The notes under the pieces are model-generated. The model saw only the letters and a list, made by a program, of their open reading frames with translations. It was not told the origin of the DNA and did no database searches. 64,000 nucleotides of DNA, taken from NCBI RefSeq assembly GCF_900177535.1, contig NZ_FXAJ01000005.1, positions 124,001-188,000 of the forward strand. The letters are read 5' to 3'. Positions 14,163 through 24,910 of the stretch are shown in pieces (positions within the stretch are counted from its first letter, which is position 1; every line of letters begins with the position of its first letter). The translations under genes and the position numbers were made by a program. Source of the stretch: Priestia filamentosa (lineage in GTDB: Bacteria > Bacillota > Bacilli > Bacillales > Bacillaceae_H).

Positions 14163-14209
14163 ATTAAGTAAGATACATATTAAAATTTAGATTAAGAGGA
14201 GGAATTTTC

Positions 14210-14803
14210 ATGAATCTAATTCCTACAGTTATTGAACAAACGAACCGTGGTGAGCGCGCATACGATATCTACTCTCGTCTTTTAAAAGACCGTATCATTA
14301 TGCTTGGTAGTGCTATCGATGATAATGTAGCAAACTCTATCGTATCACAGCTGCTTTTCTTAACAGCAGAAGATCCTGAAAAAGATATCTCTCTTTATAT
14401 TAACAGTCCTGGTGGATCAATTACAGCAGGTATGGCTATTTACGATACAATGCAGTTTATTCAGCCAAAAGTATCAACAATCTGCATTGGCATGGCTGCT
14501 TCTATGGGAGCATTTTTACTTGCCGCAGGTGAAAAGGGTAAACGTTTTGCTCTTCCAAACAGTGAAGTTATGATTCACCAACCATTAGGTGGAGCTCAAG
14601 GACAAGCAACAGAAATTGAAATTGCTGCTAAACGTATTCTTTTCTTGCGTGACAAACTAAACCACATTTTAGCTGATCGTACTGGTCAACCACTTGAAGT
14701 TATTGAGCGTGACACAGACCGTGATAACTTTATGACTGCTGATCGTGCAATGGAATATGGATTAATTGATAAAGTATTAACAAAAGATCCATCAGCTAAG
14801 TAA
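14210..14803 (+). CDS. clpP: ATP-dependent Clp protease proteolytic subunit
   Basis: A 197-residue serine peptidase that forms the two-ring degradation chamber used by ClpC, ClpE and ClpX. The catalytic triad is intact: Ser98 in GMAASMGAF, His123 in VMIHQP and Asp172 in DTDRDNF. The N-terminal loop and the hydrophobic-pocket residues look normal. AGGAGG lies upstream of the ATG. It is the only plus-strand gene in the first 44 kb and is transcribed from SigB and CtsR-controlled SigA promoters. The neighbouring tRNA-Arg and crh operon match the B. subtilis arrangement. Confidence 0.98.
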   Translation: MNLIPTVIEQTNRGERAYDIYSRLLKDRIIMLGSAIDDNVANSIVSQLLFLTAEDPEKDISLYINSPGGSITAGMAIYDTMQFIQPKVSTICIGMAASMGAFLLAAGEKGKRFALPNSEVMIHQPLGGAQGQATEIEIAAKRILFLRDKLNHILADRTGQPLEVIERDTDRDNFMTADRAMEYGLIDKVLTKDPSAK

Positions 14804-14807
14804 TATA

Positions 14808-14843
14808 AAAAACCTGTTTTCCTTTTTAGGAAAACAGGTTTTT
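14808..14843. terminator. bidirectional terminator between clpP and crh
   Basis: A 15-bp perfect stem (14808-14822 with 14829-14843) with A/T runs on both flanks. It ends clpP on the plus strand and the nudix-crh operon on the minus strand. Confidence 0.93.
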
Positions 14844-14856
14844 GTATATAGAAAGG

Positions 14857-15114
14857 CTAATCTTTTTTTTGAACGAAGTTTGCTAGAGCTTCAACTGCTT
14901 CTTCTTCATCATCTCCAGAAGCAATAAGATTAACAACAGCCCCTGAATTTAGGGCCAAACTCATTAATCCCATAATACTTTTAGCATTAATCTTTCTTCC
15001 CTCTTTCTCAAGAAAGACATCCGACTTGAATCGGTTTGCTTCCTGAACAAAAAGTGCTGCAGGCCTTGCTTGTAAGCCCGTTTTTAAACGTATATCAATT
15101 TCTCTTTCCACCAT
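14857..15114 (-). CDS. crh: HPr-like catabolite repression protein Crh
   Basis: An 85-residue HPr paralogue. The phosphotransfer position His15 of HPr is replaced by Gln15 (TGLQARPA), which excludes a role in PTS sugar transport. The regulatory Ser46 is kept (NAKSIMGLMSL). It is phosphorylated by HprK (encoded at 32712-33659) and serves as a CcpA corepressor. It is the last gene of the nudix-rapZ-yvcK-whiA-crh operon, 18 bases after whiA. Confidence 0.96.
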   Translation of the reverse strand: MVEREIDIRLKTGLQARPAALFVQEANRFKSDVFLEKEGRKINAKSIMGLMSLALNSGAVVNLIASGDDEEEAVEALANFVQKKD

Positions 15115-15132
15115 ATCTTCATCTCTCCCCTT

Positions 15133-16089
15133 TTAAGTTTGCACCTCTTCTAATGACTCTCCTAATCGTAACCTGTTGGCAATTTCATCAATTTTACGCA
15201 ATCGATGGTTAATGCCGGATTTACTGATTTTTGAACCTGAAACCATTTCCCCTAACTCTTTTAGCGTTACATCTTGGTAAGCCACTCGTAGCTGGGCAAT
15301 TTCTTTCAGTTTTTCCGGCAAAACATCTAGCCCAACTGTCTCTTCAATGTAACGAATGTTCTCTACTTGTCGAAGAGCTGCTCCAATTGTTTTATTCAAA
15401 TTGGCTGTTTCACAATTCACAAGCCTATTAACAGAGTTACGCATGTCTCGGACAATTCGAACATCCTCAAATCGAAGCAGTGCATTATGAGCTCCAATTA
15501 TATTCAAGAACTCAGTAATCTTCTCAGCTTCTTTCAAATACGTAATAAATCCTTTTTTTCGCTCTAATGTTTTACTATTTAAGTCAAAGACATTCATAAG
15601 CTCACAAAGAGAATCATTGTGTTCTTTATAAAGAGATGAAATCTCTAAATGATAAGAAGAAGTTTCTGGATTGTTAACGGAACCTCCTGCTAAAAATGCG
15701 CCCCTTAAATACGCTCGTTTGCAGCACTTTTTCTTTACTAACTCTTGTGAGATAGTCCGGACAAATGTAAATCCTTCTTCAATAATATGCAAATCTTGAA
15801 GAATGAAGCGGGCTTTCTCTTTCATTCGTACAATATAAACATTGTTCTTTTTCAATCTCATTTTTTTCCGAACAAGCAGTTCTACTGCAATGTCATAACT
15901 TTGTTTTAACAAAACATAAATTCTTCTTGCAATGGCTGCATTTTCAGTTTGAATATCTACAACAACTTTGCGATTTGCAAATGACATGGAGCCATTCATT
16001 CGAATCAGTGCAGATAACTGTGCTTTTGCACAACATTCTTTTACTTCAATATTTGTTAGCTCTTTTTTAGTAACCGAAGCAAATGACAT
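15133..16089 (-). CDS. whiA: WhiA-type DNA-binding regulator
   Basis: A 318-residue WhiA with an N-terminal domain derived from LAGLIDADG homing endonucleases and a C-terminal helix-turn-helix (about 230-300, [18 protein letters not shown]). The family has lost nuclease function. In Bacillus it affects division and chromosome organisation together with YvcK and RapZ, its operon partners. The start has GGGGGTGAGAG. It lies 44 bases after yvcK. Confidence 0.94.
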   Translation of the reverse strand: MSFASVTKKELTNIEVKECCAKAQLSALIRMNGSMSFANRKVVVDIQTENAAIARRIYVLLKQSYDIAVELLVRKKMRLKKNNVYIVRMKEKARFILQDLHIIEEGFTFVRTISQELVKKKCCKRAYLRGAFLAGGSVNNPETSSYHLEISSLYKEHNDSLCELMNVFDLNSKTLERKKGFITYLKEAEKITEFLNIIGAHNALLRFEDVRIVRDMRNSVNRLVNCETANLNKTIGAALRQVENIRYIEETVGLDVLPEKLKEIAQLRVAYQDVTLKELGEMVSGSKISKSGINHRLRKIDEIANRLRLGESLEEVQT

Positions 16090-16133
16090 GCTCTCACCCC
16101 CTCTTTTCTATTTTCAAAGAGCATATTTCCCCG

Positions 16134-17093
16134 TTATTCTTGATGAAGTAGCGAGAAAATGGTTTGTGCTACTTTTCTTGTATTATGTCGAATAACGTCT
16201 CCATCATATTGAATAAAATCGTCTGCAATAACATGTAGACCTAGTTTTTCCAACGTTCTTCGATCATAGTCAACGGGAATAGCTTTTTCTTCTTTGTATT
16301 TAGTCTGAATTTCTTTAGGAATTTCTCCATTATGGACAATAATTGTATTTAAAAAAGGACTTGGAACATGTTTATACATAGCTAATACATGATCACTAGC
16401 TTTATAATCATGCGTTTCTCCAAGCTGTGTCATTACATTACAAACATAGATTTTTTTAGCGGCTGATTTACAAAGCTCTTCAGCAATCTGTGGAACAAGT
16501 AAATTAGGAATAATGCTTGTAAATAAACTCCCTGGACCTAATACAACAATATCTGCTTCTCGAATAGCTTCGATAGTTTCTTCAACAGGCTCTATTGTTT
16601 CTGGGGTTAAGAAAACACGATCAATCGTTTTCTCTGCTTGGGGAATCATAGATTCTCCTGAGACAACAGTACCATCTTCCATCTTTGCATGCAGCATAAC
16701 ACTCTTATTAGCTGAAGGAAGCACATTTCCACTCACATTAAGCACTTTACTCATTTCTTGGATTGCATGCACAAAATTTCCAGTTATAGATGTCATCGCT
16801 GCTAGAATCAGGTTACCTAGCGCATGACCTGTTAACTGGTCCCCACTTGAAAATCGATGTTGAAAAAGGTCTTCCACAAGAGGTTCTACACGTGAAAGCG
16901 CTACAAGAACATTGCGAATATCACCAGGTGCGGGAATACCTAGCTCTTCCCGCAGCCTGCCTGAACTTCCTCCATCATCTGCGACAGTAACGATTGCTGT
17001 AATATCAATTGGATAGTATTTCAACCCTCTTAGTAAAACAGGTAACCCTGTTCCTCCTCCAATTACAACAACCTTTGGATGTGCTGTAGTCAT
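16134..17093 (-). CDS. yvcK: YvcK/GlmR family gluconeogenesis and cell-wall regulator (CofD-like fold)
   Basis: A 319-residue protein of the UPF0052/CofD-like group. The N-terminal nucleotide-sugar binding loop VVVIGGGTGLPVLLRGLK and the segments TVADDGGSSGRLREELG and LGPGSLFTSIIPNL are clear. The family binds UDP-GlcNAc and stimulates GlmS, which supports wall precursor synthesis during gluconeogenic growth. It does not carry out the CofD phosphotransfer. The ATG directly follows the rapZ TAA, so translation is coupled. Confidence 0.95.
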   Translation of the reverse strand: MTTAHPKVVVIGGGTGLPVLLRGLKYYPIDITAIVTVADDGGSSGRLREELGIPAPGDIRNVLVALSRVEPLVEDLFQHRFSSGDQLTGHALGNLILAAMTSITGNFVHAIQEMSKVLNVSGNVLPSANKSVMLHAKMEDGTVVSGESMIPQAEKTIDRVFLTPETIEPVEETIEAIREADIVVLGPGSLFTSIIPNLLVPQIAEELCKSAAKKIYVCNVMTQLGETHDYKASDHVLAMYKHVPSPFLNTIIVHNGEIPKEIQTKYKEEKAIPVDYDRRTLEKLGLHVIADDFIQYDGDVIRHNTRKVAQTIFSLLHQE

Positions 17094-17981
17094 TTACTTC
17101 TGTTTTCTCCTCTCAATATCTCGATGCAGTGGATTTGTTTTGAAATCTCCTTCAAAAACTTTGGCAAGATACTCAGCTAAAGTAACAGAACGATGCTGAC
17201 CTCCTGTACATCCGATTGCAACAATAAGCTGACTTTTTCCTTCGCGTTTATACTGTGGAAGCATAAGCTTTAAAAGATCGATAAGCTTTTCAAGAAACTT
17301 TTGAGTATCATTCCATTTTAGTACGTAAGAAGACACTTCTTCTTGAAGTCCTGTTTTAGGACGAAGCGAATCAATATAATGTGGGTTTGGTAAAAAACGA
17401 ACATCAAAAACTAAATCAGCATCAATAGGAAGACCATATTTGAAACCAAATGAAACAAAATTCACGCTAAATACTTGAGAATTATTTGTTGAAAACTGCG
17501 TTATTACTTTTTCTCGAAGCTCGCGTGGCTTTAAATCCGATGTATCTAAAATGATTTGAGCTCTTCCCTTTAGATCATCCAATAACTCTCGTTCAAGCTG
17601 AATCCCATCAAGCGGCATGCCTGTTTTGGCAAGAGGATGAGAACGTCTTGTCTCCTTATAGCGTTGAACAAGAACATTATCTTTTGCATCTAAGAATAAA
17701 ATTTGAGGCGTAATCCAAGATGTTTCATCAAGGTGATCAAGTGCCTGAAATAAACTATCAAAGAACTCGCGTCCTCTTAAGTCCATGACAACAGCTACTT
17801 TATTCATTTTTCCGTTAGACTCCTTCATAAGCTCCAAGAACTTAGGAATAAGCGTTGGCGGAAGATTGTCAACACAAAAGAACCCTAAATCTTCAAAGCT
17901 TTGCACAACAACTGTCTTCCCCGCACCAGACATTCCTGTAATAATTACTAACTGAACTTCTTGTGAAGAATTAATGCTCAT
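17094..17981 (-). CDS. rapZ: RapZ/YvcJ family RNase-adaptor-type nucleotide-binding protein
   Basis: A 295-residue protein with an N-terminal Walker A motif (GMSGAGKT, about 15-22), a conserved [12 protein letters not shown] segment and a C-terminal ligand-binding domain with CTGGQHRSV. The B. subtilis orthologue YvcJ hydrolyses GTP and affects competence. The E. coli orthologue RapZ controls GlmZ small-RNA decay. The role in this organism is inferred from the family. It is second in the operon, 46 bases after the nudix gene. Confidence 0.94.
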   Translation of the reverse strand: MSINSSQEVQLVIITGMSGAGKTVVVQSFEDLGFFCVDNLPPTLIPKFLELMKESNGKMNKVAVVMDLRGREFFDSLFQALDHLDETSWITPQILFLDAKDNVLVQRYKETRRSHPLAKTGMPLDGIQLERELLDDLKGRAQIILDTSDLKPRELREKVITQFSTNNSQVFSVNFVSFGFKYGLPIDADLVFDVRFLPNPHYIDSLRPKTGLQEEVSSYVLKWNDTQKFLEKLIDLLKLMLPQYKREGKSQLIVAIGCTGGQHRSVTLAEYLAKVFEGDFKTNPLHRDIERRKQK

Positions 17982-18027
17982 GTTTCTCCCCCTACCTAGT
18001 AAGATTATCCCTACTATTTATTGCAGA

Positions 18028-18486
18028 CTATGAAGGATCGATTCTATAAGAAAGAAGCTCAAAGTCTTTTGTATATGTGAAATTTCCGTAGATCATGCCA
18101 GATCCTTTTGCAACATAGTCAATAATATGATGGTCTCCAGGAGCCATTGGAAGCTCATTAACAACATCAAGCTTATGCCAAGACAGCTTGCCTTCCTCAG
18201 ATTCAAGGACATTTGTTCCATCAAATTCAGTTGCTAAAAAGGTAAACATCATCCATTCTGACACAACTTCATTTCCTTCTTTAATAACAAATGTAAAAAT
18301 CCCTTTTACTGTTGGATTTTTTAAATAAACACCTGTTTCTTCTCTAAATTCACGAACAACAGAATCCTTTACAGATTCCCCCTGTTCCATCTTCCCTCCA
18401 GGAGCAACCCACCAGTTGCGGCGTGGTTTTTGGAGAAGAAGAATTTTATCATTTTTTAATAAGACACAGTTTGTTACACGCTGCAT
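18028..18486 (-). CDS. Nudix hydrolase (YvcI type)
   Basis: A 152-residue Nudix hydrolase. The Nudix box is complete: the run begins GGKMEQGES and ends VVREFREETGV, matching GX5EX7REUXEEXGU. The family hydrolyses nucleoside diphosphate derivatives, often 8-oxo-dGTP or RNA 5' ends; the substrate here is unknown. The longest frame starts at 18567, but the ATG at 18486 has an AGAGGTG site and lies downstream of a good promoter. It is first in the operon nudix-rapZ-yvcK-whiA-crh. Confidence 0.93.
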   Translation of the reverse strand: MQRVTNCVLLKNDKILLLQKPRRNWWVAPGGKMEQGESVKDSVVREFREETGVYLKNPTVKGIFTFVIKEGNEVVSEWMMFTFLATEFDGTNVLESEEGKLSWHKLDVVNELPMAPGDHHIIDYVAKGSGMIYGNFTYTKDFELLSYRIDPS

Positions 18487-18523
18487 TTTTTCACCTCTGT
18501 TGTTTACGACTATTGTTTTTCTT

Positions 18524-18553
18524 ATTATACAATGAAGGAGCAATAGACAACAA
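18524..18553 (-). promoter_or_regulatory. SigA promoter of the nudix-rapZ-yvcK-whiA-crh operon
   Basis: TTGTTG (18553-18548), 18-base spacer and a perfect TATAAT (18529-18524), about 40 bases before the ATG at 18486. Confidence 0.75.
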
Positions 18554-18607
18554 TATATCGGCATCATTCACAAATGTTTAACAACTTCAATTTGGCCTCT
18601 AAATTTA

Positions 18608-18641
18608 CAAAAAAAGAGCACAGCTTGAACTCGCTGTGCTC
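18608..18641 (-). terminator. terminator of trxB
   Basis: A 9-bp perfect stem (18616-18624 with 18633-18641), followed on the minus strand by a T-run. It sits 133 bases downstream of the trxB stop, which leaves an unusually long 3' untranslated segment. Confidence 0.9.
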
Positions 18642-18697
18642 AACGTAACGTATTTATAAAAGGGGGTCAATTACTTATCTATACTATAACGAACCAA

Positions 18698-18715
18698 TGT
18701 AACATAGGTGTTACA
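18698..18715. repeat. TGTAAC-N6-GTTACA dyad downstream of trxB
   Basis: A perfect 6-bp inverted repeat in the long 3' region of trxB, about 150 bases upstream of the nudix promoter. It has operator-like symmetry but no known matching regulator. Confidence 0.3.
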
Positions 18716-18773
18716 GCACAATTAAAAGGCAATTACGGTTCTGTTAAACTCCCCTTTTTGTCTTTTTCGCCTA

Positions 18774-19790
<1,017 letters not shown>

Positions 19791-19834
19791 CTATCTTTTT
19801 GCTCAAAAATTATAGTATATTTCACAATCTTTCT

Positions 19835-21307
19835 CTAGACAGAAACAATGCTTACCGAACGGATTTTCTTTATATATTTTGACATTGTTGTAAGAGATAT
19901 TCCATACTCTTGTGCAATTTTTTTCTGAGATACTGGTCTTTTTAGATTTTGATAAAACATATATACAACACTTGCAGCAAAAGCAGAGATATTTTTCATT
20001 TCAATCTCAGTAAATCGCGCTTTGTTGTAAAGAGTATACCAATATACAATTCCTTTTTCCTCTTCTTCGCTTTGCAAGCTTTTTTTCATTGTTAAAGCAA
20101 TTTGCAAACAGCGGGGAAGTTCCTCACTCTTTAGCATATCCTGAGAAAGAGTTTTCAAAAACGGGGAATAGAGAAAGTGTTCTGTTTCTTTTGTTAGAAA
20201 TGTTTTTCTTTCTTCGTTCTCCATTTGAGCTAAGAGATAAAGACCAAAGAACTGCTCTTCCTCACCTTGTTTTATATAATGAAGCACCTCTTGTATACTA
20301 TCCGTTGAGGCTGCAATGTTCCATGGTTCTTCTCCCTTTTTTTCAGGAGAAGATACAAGCAACTTTTCCCATGCCTGTTTTGCTAGGTTTTCATGTCCAA
20401 TATAATAAGCGGAATAAGACAACCAATATAAAAATGTTGTATCTCGTGCAGCTCCCTTTTTATAAAGGCTATAGAGCCAACGATATGCTCCGCTATATTC
20501 CCCAATGACAGCAAATGTTACGCCCAATTTATAGCGATGATCAAATGAGATAGGATAAACAACACGTAGTTTTGTAAGCTGTCTCTCGAGTAAGTCTTGC
20601 TTTCCTGTCTTAAAGTAGAAAACTGCTTCATTACAAAGAGCATGCAGATTCCCTGGATTACTTTCAAGGACTTTTCGTACATAAATCATAGCTTGTTCAT
20701 ATTCGTCTGTATAAAAATGAGCAAGTGCTAAGTTATTATAGGCAGCCCAAAACTCTGGATGTTCCTCAATAATCTCATGGAGAAGCTCTTTTGCTTCTTC
20801 AAATTGAGCCATTTCAAGCAATAGTTTTGCTTTCTCTTGCTGCATAATAAGACGATCTTCATTTTCATTCTCTTCTTCGTCTATATCATCCATTTCAATT
20901 GATAAAATTTCTAATAAATCTTCAACAGCTTGAGAAAATCGACCATTTTTTTCATTATTTATATATTGAAGTGCATGTTTCTTTGCTTCTTGAAAAAAAC
21001 CAAGATAAGCATAATTATTTGCCATAAAATAATGGCATTCATACCCTGATTCCTGATTTGCATTCTGCAAAGCAGATTGTAGCAATTCATTTGACTGCTG
21101 ATAATCCCCTAAGTCTGTTAAAATTACAGCTAGCTGACAGAGCACAACCGTATTTTCCGGTTCAAGTTGCAATACTCTTTCTATATATCGTTTTGCTTTC
21201 TTTACGTTTCCTCTTTTATAGGCTTTAATGCCTCTATCGAAAAAGTACTCGCTTGTTTGAACCAACGGAATAACTTTAGCCGCTTCTGAGCGTGTGTTTT
21301 TCTCCAT
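19835..21307 (-). CDS. TPR-repeat protein with C-terminal HTH (YvcD-like)
   Basis: A soluble protein of about 490 residues. Tetratricopeptide repeats cover the N-terminal half (for example RGIKAYKRGNVKKAKRYIERV and NLALAHFYTDEYEQAMIYVRKVL). A short acidic stretch (DDIDEEENENEDR) lies inside it. The C-terminal 50 residues (RPVSQKKIAQEYGISLTTMSKYIK) form a helix-turn-helix like that of sigma-region or transposase-type DNA-binding domains. The ATG at 21307 has GGAGG five bases upstream; a GTG at 21325 is the alternative. B. subtilis YvcD has the same place next to trxB and no assigned function. A DNA-linked scaffolding role is only inferred. Confidence 0.85.
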   Translation of the reverse strand: MEKNTRSEAAKVIPLVQTSEYFFDRGIKAYKRGNVKKAKRYIERVLQLEPENTVVLCQLAVILTDLGDYQQSNELLQSALQNANQESGYECHYFMANNYAYLGFFQEAKKHALQYINNEKNGRFSQAVEDLLEILSIEMDDIDEEENENEDRLIMQQEKAKLLLEMAQFEEAKELLHEIIEEHPEFWAAYNNLALAHFYTDEYEQAMIYVRKVLESNPGNLHALCNEAVFYFKTGKQDLLERQLTKLRVVYPISFDHRYKLGVTFAVIGEYSGAYRWLYSLYKKGAARDTTFLYWLSYSAYYIGHENLAKQAWEKLLVSSPEKKGEEPWNIAASTDSIQEVLHYIKQGEEEQFFGLYLLAQMENEERKTFLTKETEHFLYSPFLKTLSQDMLKSEELPRCLQIALTMKKSLQSEEEEKGIVYWYTLYNKARFTEIEMKNISAFAASVVYMFYQNLKRPVSQKKIAQEYGISLTTMSKYIKKIRSVSIVSV

Positions 21308-21366
21308 TCCGTCCTCCATGTCCACTGTTTATTTCACCTGAACTTTTTGTGTGGTATAGTTATTTC

Positions 21367-21380
21367 TTCAGCATGCTGAA
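21367..21380. repeat. 14-base perfect palindrome upstream of the TPR gene
   Basis: A perfect palindrome TTCAGC|ATGCTGAA (14 bases) lies about 60 bases upstream of the TPR gene, in its likely promoter area. It has operator-like symmetry; the regulator is unknown. Confidence 0.4.
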
Positions 21381-21540
21381 AAATGCTGCTCATCAAAAGC
21401 TTATAAAAAAAGCTCTTTGACAGGCAACAAAAGAAACCATATTTTCATGCCGAATGACTTTATTTATATCGTTCGTAGTATATCACACTTAATAGCTTTG
21501 AGAGTAGAGGAGACCGCTAACTTTTTACTGGGAGCGAGAA

Positions 21541-21571
21541 AAAAGACGCTCACTATGCGTGAGCGTCTTTT
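21541..21571 (-). terminator. terminator of the his operon
   Basis: A 13-bp perfect stem (21541-21553 with 21559-21571) with a 5-base loop and T residues on the minus strand, six bases after the hisI stop. Confidence 0.93.
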
Positions 21572-21576
21572 CTTTG

Positions 21577-22203
21577 TTATGATCCGTGTCTTTCTTCTAA
21601 AACGCTAAGCACTTCATCAAGCGGGAGCTTCTGTTCGCGAAGAAGAACGAGCAAGTGATAAAGTAGGTCAGCTGCTTCCCATTTTAACTCTTCAGGATCA
21701 CGATTCTTTGCAGCGATGATCACTTCTGAAGCTTCTTCTCCGACTTTTTTCAGAATTTTATCCACGCCTTTTTCGAATAAATACGTTGTATAAGCTCCTT
21801 CTGGACGTTCCTGTTCACGCGCTGCAATAACTTGTTCAAGTTGATTAATAATAGCAAAGCGATTATAAGATGAGGCGAACTTCTTCTCTACAAGCTCCTT
21901 GTTAAAACAAGAATATTTTCCAGTATGACAAGCAGGTCCATTAATTTCAACTTCTACAACAAGAGCATCTCCGTCACAGTCATAACGCATTCCTACAATT
22001 TTTTGAGTATTGCCAGATGTTTCTCCTTTATGCCAAAGTTCTTGTCTTGAACGGCTATAGAACCAAGTTTCTTTTGTCTCTAAAGATTTTTCCAACGATT
22101 CCTTGTTCATATATGCTAATGTAAGGACTTCTTTGCTTATTGCATCTTGGACAATTGCTGGAACAAGTCCTTTTTCATCAAATACAACATCTTCTAGGTT
22201 CAT
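21577..22203 (-). CDS. hisI: bifunctional phosphoribosyl-AMP cyclohydrolase / phosphoribosyl-ATP pyrophosphatase
   Basis: A 208-residue fusion of HisI and HisE (steps 2 and 3 of histidine synthesis). The N-terminal cyclohydrolase half (1-105) carries [10 protein letters not shown], the metal-binding run around [15 protein letters not shown], and the zinc ligands in [12 protein letters not shown]. The C-terminal half (110-208) is the all-helical pyrophosphatase with [13 protein letters not shown] and LYHLLVLL. The start overlaps the hisF stop by 4 bases (ATGA type). It is the last gene of the operon. Confidence 0.97.
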   Translation of the reverse strand: MNLEDVVFDEKGLVPAIVQDAISKEVLTLAYMNKESLEKSLETKETWFYSRSRQELWHKGETSGNTQKIVGMRYDCDGDALVVEVEINGPACHTGKYSCFNKELVEKKFASSYNRFAIINQLEQVIAAREQERPEGAYTTYLFEKGVDKILKKVGEEASEVIIAAKNRDPEELKWEAADLLYHLLVLLREQKLPLDEVLSVLEERHGS

Positions 22204-22958
22204 CGTACGTTCACTCCTCGTTGTCTTAACTCTGCTTTAATTTCCCTTACTGACGTTTCTTTATAGTGAAAAATAGAAGCTGCTAAACCAGCGTCTGCTT
22301 TTCCTTCTTCAAACCCTGCATAGAAGTGCTCTGCATTTCCAGCCCCACCTGATGCAATCACAGGTACAGAAACAGCTTCACTCACAGCCTTTGTTAGTTC
22401 TAAATTAAATCCTTGTTTCTCGCCATCACAATCCATACTTGTTAAAAGAATTTCACCAGCTCCAGCTAACACAGCTTCTTTTGCCCATGAAACTACATCC
22501 CACTTAGTCTCGTTACGTCCTCCGTGCGTATATACACGCCACGACCCTAGCCCTTCATCCCATTTAGCATCAATTGCAACGACAATGCATTGAGAACCAA
22601 AGAAGTTGGCTCCTTCTGTAATAAGCGAGGGGTTTAATAAAGCAGCTGTATTTAACGATACTTTGTCAGCCCCTGCTCTAAGCATTCTTTTCATATCTTC
22701 AAGCGAATTAATCCCTCCCCCAACAGTAAAGGGAATCGCTAATTGAGAAGCAACTTCTCTTACAACATCAACCATTGTTTTACGACCTTCATGAGAAGCG
22801 GAGATATCTAAAAAAACCAGTTCATCTGCACCTTCCTCATCATAAAACTTTGCAAGTTCAACAGGATCTCCCGCATCACGAAGTTCTACAAATTGAACGC
22901 CTTTTACAACACGCCCGTCTTTTACATCAAGGCAAGGAATAATTCGTTTTGTAATCAT
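22200..22958 (-). CDS. hisF: imidazole glycerol phosphate synthase, cyclase subunit
   Basis: A 252-residue TIM barrel forming IGP and AICAR from PRFAR and ammonia supplied by HisH. The catalytic Asp11 is in [10 protein letters not shown], and the second catalytic Asp is in VVAIDAKWD. Phosphate-binding glycine loops GGGINSLED and ASGGAGN are present. It overlaps hisI and hisA by 4 bases each. Confidence 0.98.
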   Translation of the reverse strand: MITKRIIPCLDVKDGRVVKGVQFVELRDAGDPVELAKFYDEEGADELVFLDISASHEGRKTMVDVVREVASQLAIPFTVGGGINSLEDMKRMLRAGADKVSLNTAALLNPSLITEGANFFGSQCIVVAIDAKWDEGLGSWRVYTHGGRNETKWDVVSWAKEAVLAGAGEILLTSMDCDGEKQGFNLELTKAVSEAVSVPVIASGGAGNAEHFYAGFEEGKADAGLAASIFHYKETSVREIKAELRQRGVNVR

Positions 22959-23689
22959 TTCTCCACCTCTTTAAGTGCTTCTTTTACGGTAAACTGATTT
23001 GTATAAAGAGCCTTGCCAACAATAGCTCCTTCAATGCCGCTTTCTCTATACGCGGAAAGATCTTTAAGATCAGCAAGAGAACTGACACCACCTGAAGCAA
23101 TTACATTCGCTTTTGTAACTTCAGCAAGTTCCTTCACTGCCTTCACATTTGGACCAGACAGCATACCGTCTGTAGCGATATCTGTAAAAATAAAAGTTTT
23201 AGCTCCCTCAGCCGCAAGCTTCTGACCAAGCTCTGTCGCTTTAATTGTTGAAGTTTCAATCCATCCTTCTGTTGCAACATATCCGTCTCTTGCATCAATT
23301 CCAATGGCAATTTTCTCTCCGTATTTGTGAAGCATATCCTTCACAAACTGAGGGTTTGAGATAGCAGCACTTCCTAAAATAACGCGGTCAATTCCATTCT
23401 CTAGATAAAACGCTACATCTTCCTCTGTGCGAATCCCGCCGCCAATCTGAACAGATACGTTCAATTCCTTTTTAACAAGTAAAACATGACTATCGTTCAC
23501 TCGAGCTCCTTTTTTAGCTCCATCAAGGTCTACCATATGAATCCACTCGGCTCCATCTTTTGCAAATACTTTTGCCATATCAAGCGGTGAATCTCCATAG
23601 ACCGTTTCTTTACTATAGTCCCCTTGGACAAGGCGGACACATTTTCCCCCGCGCATATCAATAGCTGGATAAATTGTAAAATTACTCAC
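22955..23689 (-). CDS. hisA: ProFAR isomerase
   Basis: A 244-residue TIM barrel converting ProFAR to PRFAR. The catalytic Asp11 is in PAIDMRGGK and the second Asp is in [10 protein letters not shown]. Phosphate loops [10 protein letters not shown] and ASGGVSSL are visible. The longest frame begins at 23722, but the GTG at 23689 has a GAGGAGA site and overlaps the hisH stop (GTGAGTAA), typical of this operon. Confidence 0.96.
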   Translation of the reverse strand: MSNFTIYPAIDMRGGKCVRLVQGDYSKETVYGDSPLDMAKVFAKDGAEWIHMVDLDGAKKGARVNDSHVLLVKKELNVSVQIGGGIRTEEDVAFYLENGIDRVILGSAAISNPQFVKDMLHKYGEKIAIGIDARDGYVATEGWIETSTIKATELGQKLAAEGAKTFIFTDIATDGMLSGPNVKAVKELAEVTKANVIASGGVSSLADLKDLSAYRESGIEGAIVGKALYTNQFTVKEALKEVEK

Positions 23690-24323
23690 TTCTTTCTCCT
23701 CGCTTCTCCACATAGTTTGCAAAGTTCCTTAGCATCTTTACCCCGATATCGCTGCTTTTTTCTGGATGGAACTGAGTTCCAAACACGTTGTCCCTACCAA
23801 CAACAGCGGGTACTTTAACATCATAATCAGCTGTTGCAATAACCGCTTCTTTATCGTCTGTATCTACATAATAAGAATGAACAAAATAAACATGCTCTTC
23901 TTCCACATTTGTTAATAGCTCTGAGTCTCGGTTAAATGTTAGCTTATTCCACCCCATATGAGGAACTTTATATGACTCCCCCTCTGCTGTAGTGCCTTTA
24001 AATTTAATAACGCGCCCCTTTAAAAGACCAAGACCATCCGATATTCCATTTTCTTCGCTTTGTTCAAATAGAAGCTGCATCCCTAGACAAATACCAAGAA
24101 GAGGTTTTCCCCTATCTGCTTCCTCTTTTATAAAAAAAGCAAGGTTTTGACGGTTAAGCTCCTCCATAGCATCTCCAAATGCTCCTACGCCTGGTAGAAT
24201 GTAACCTTTTGTTTTCTTAAGCTCTTTGGGGTCATTTGAAATAATATAATCATAATCCAAACGCTCAAGTGCTTTGCTGACGCTATAAAGATTTCCCATT
24301 CCATAATCAATAATGCCAATCAT
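23682..24323 (-). CDS. hisH: imidazole glycerol phosphate synthase, glutamine amidotransferase subunit
   Basis: A 213-residue class I glutamine amidotransferase that feeds ammonia to HisF. The nucleophile Cys79 is in [12 protein letters not shown], and the His and Glu of the triad are in TQFHPEKS. The longest frame starts at 24371. The ATG at 24323 directly follows the hisB TAG (TAGTATG), has AAAGGGATG upstream and begins [12 protein letters not shown] as in the family. Confidence 0.97.
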   Translation of the reverse strand: MIGIIDYGMGNLYSVSKALERLDYDYIISNDPKELKKTKGYILPGVGAFGDAMEELNRQNLAFFIKEEADRGKPLLGICLGMQLLFEQSEENGISDGLGLLKGRVIKFKGTTAEGESYKVPHMGWNKLTFNRDSELLTNVEEEHVYFVHSYYVDTDDKEAVIATADYDVKVPAVVGRDNVFGTQFHPEKSSDIGVKMLRNFANYVEKRGERSE

Positions 24324-24324
24324 A

Positions 24325-24909
24325 CTACAACATCCCTTTCGTTGAGGGAACGCCTTTAACACGAGGATCAATCATTGTTGCTTCATCTAATGCACGGCCA
24401 AGCGCTTTAAACACAGCTTCAATAATATGGTGTGTATTGCGACCATAGTGAATAATAACATGCAGATTCATACGAGCCTCTAGCGCAAACTTCCACAGAA
24501 ACTCATCAACAAGTTCTGTATCAAATGTTCCAACTTGACTTGCTGGAATATCTCCTTTTAATTCAAAATGAGGACGATTGCTCAGGTCTACAACAACTTG
24601 AGCAAGTGCATCATCCATCGGCACCATAGCTTGGCCATAGCGCTTAATTCCTTTTTTATCTCCTAACGCATCTTTAAAAACCGAACCAAGACAAATTCCA
24701 ATGTCTTCTGTTGTATGGTGGTCATCAATTTCTGTATCTCCATTTGCTTTAATATCAAGGTCAAACTGCCCGTGTTTTGTAAACAAATCAAGCATATGTT
24801 CCAGAAACGGCACGCCTGTTTTGATTGAAGACTTTCCTTCCCCATCAATGTTCATACTTAGAGTAATATCTGTTTCATTTGTTTTACGTTCAATTGAAGC
24901 TTCTCTCAC
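24325..24909 (-). CDS. hisB: imidazoleglycerol-phosphate dehydratase
   Basis: A 194-residue monofunctional dehydratase. The manganese-binding histidine motifs LEHMLD, DDHHTTEDIGI and the C-terminal NTHHIIEAVFKA are intact. The longest frame starts at 24951. The GTG at 24909 (MREASIERKT) has a GAAGGGAG site within the end of hisD and starts 2 bases after the hisD stop at 24911. No phosphatase domain is fused, as is usual in Bacillus. Confidence 0.95.
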   Translation of the reverse strand: MREASIERKTNETDITLSMNIDGEGKSSIKTGVPFLEHMLDLFTKHGQFDLDIKANGDTEIDDHHTTEDIGICLGSVFKDALGDKKGIKRYGQAMVPMDDALAQVVVDLSNRPHFELKGDIPASQVGTFDTELVDEFLWKFALEARMNLHVIIHYGRNTHHIIEAVFKALGRALDEATMIDPRVKGVPSTKGML

Positions 24910-24910
24910 T

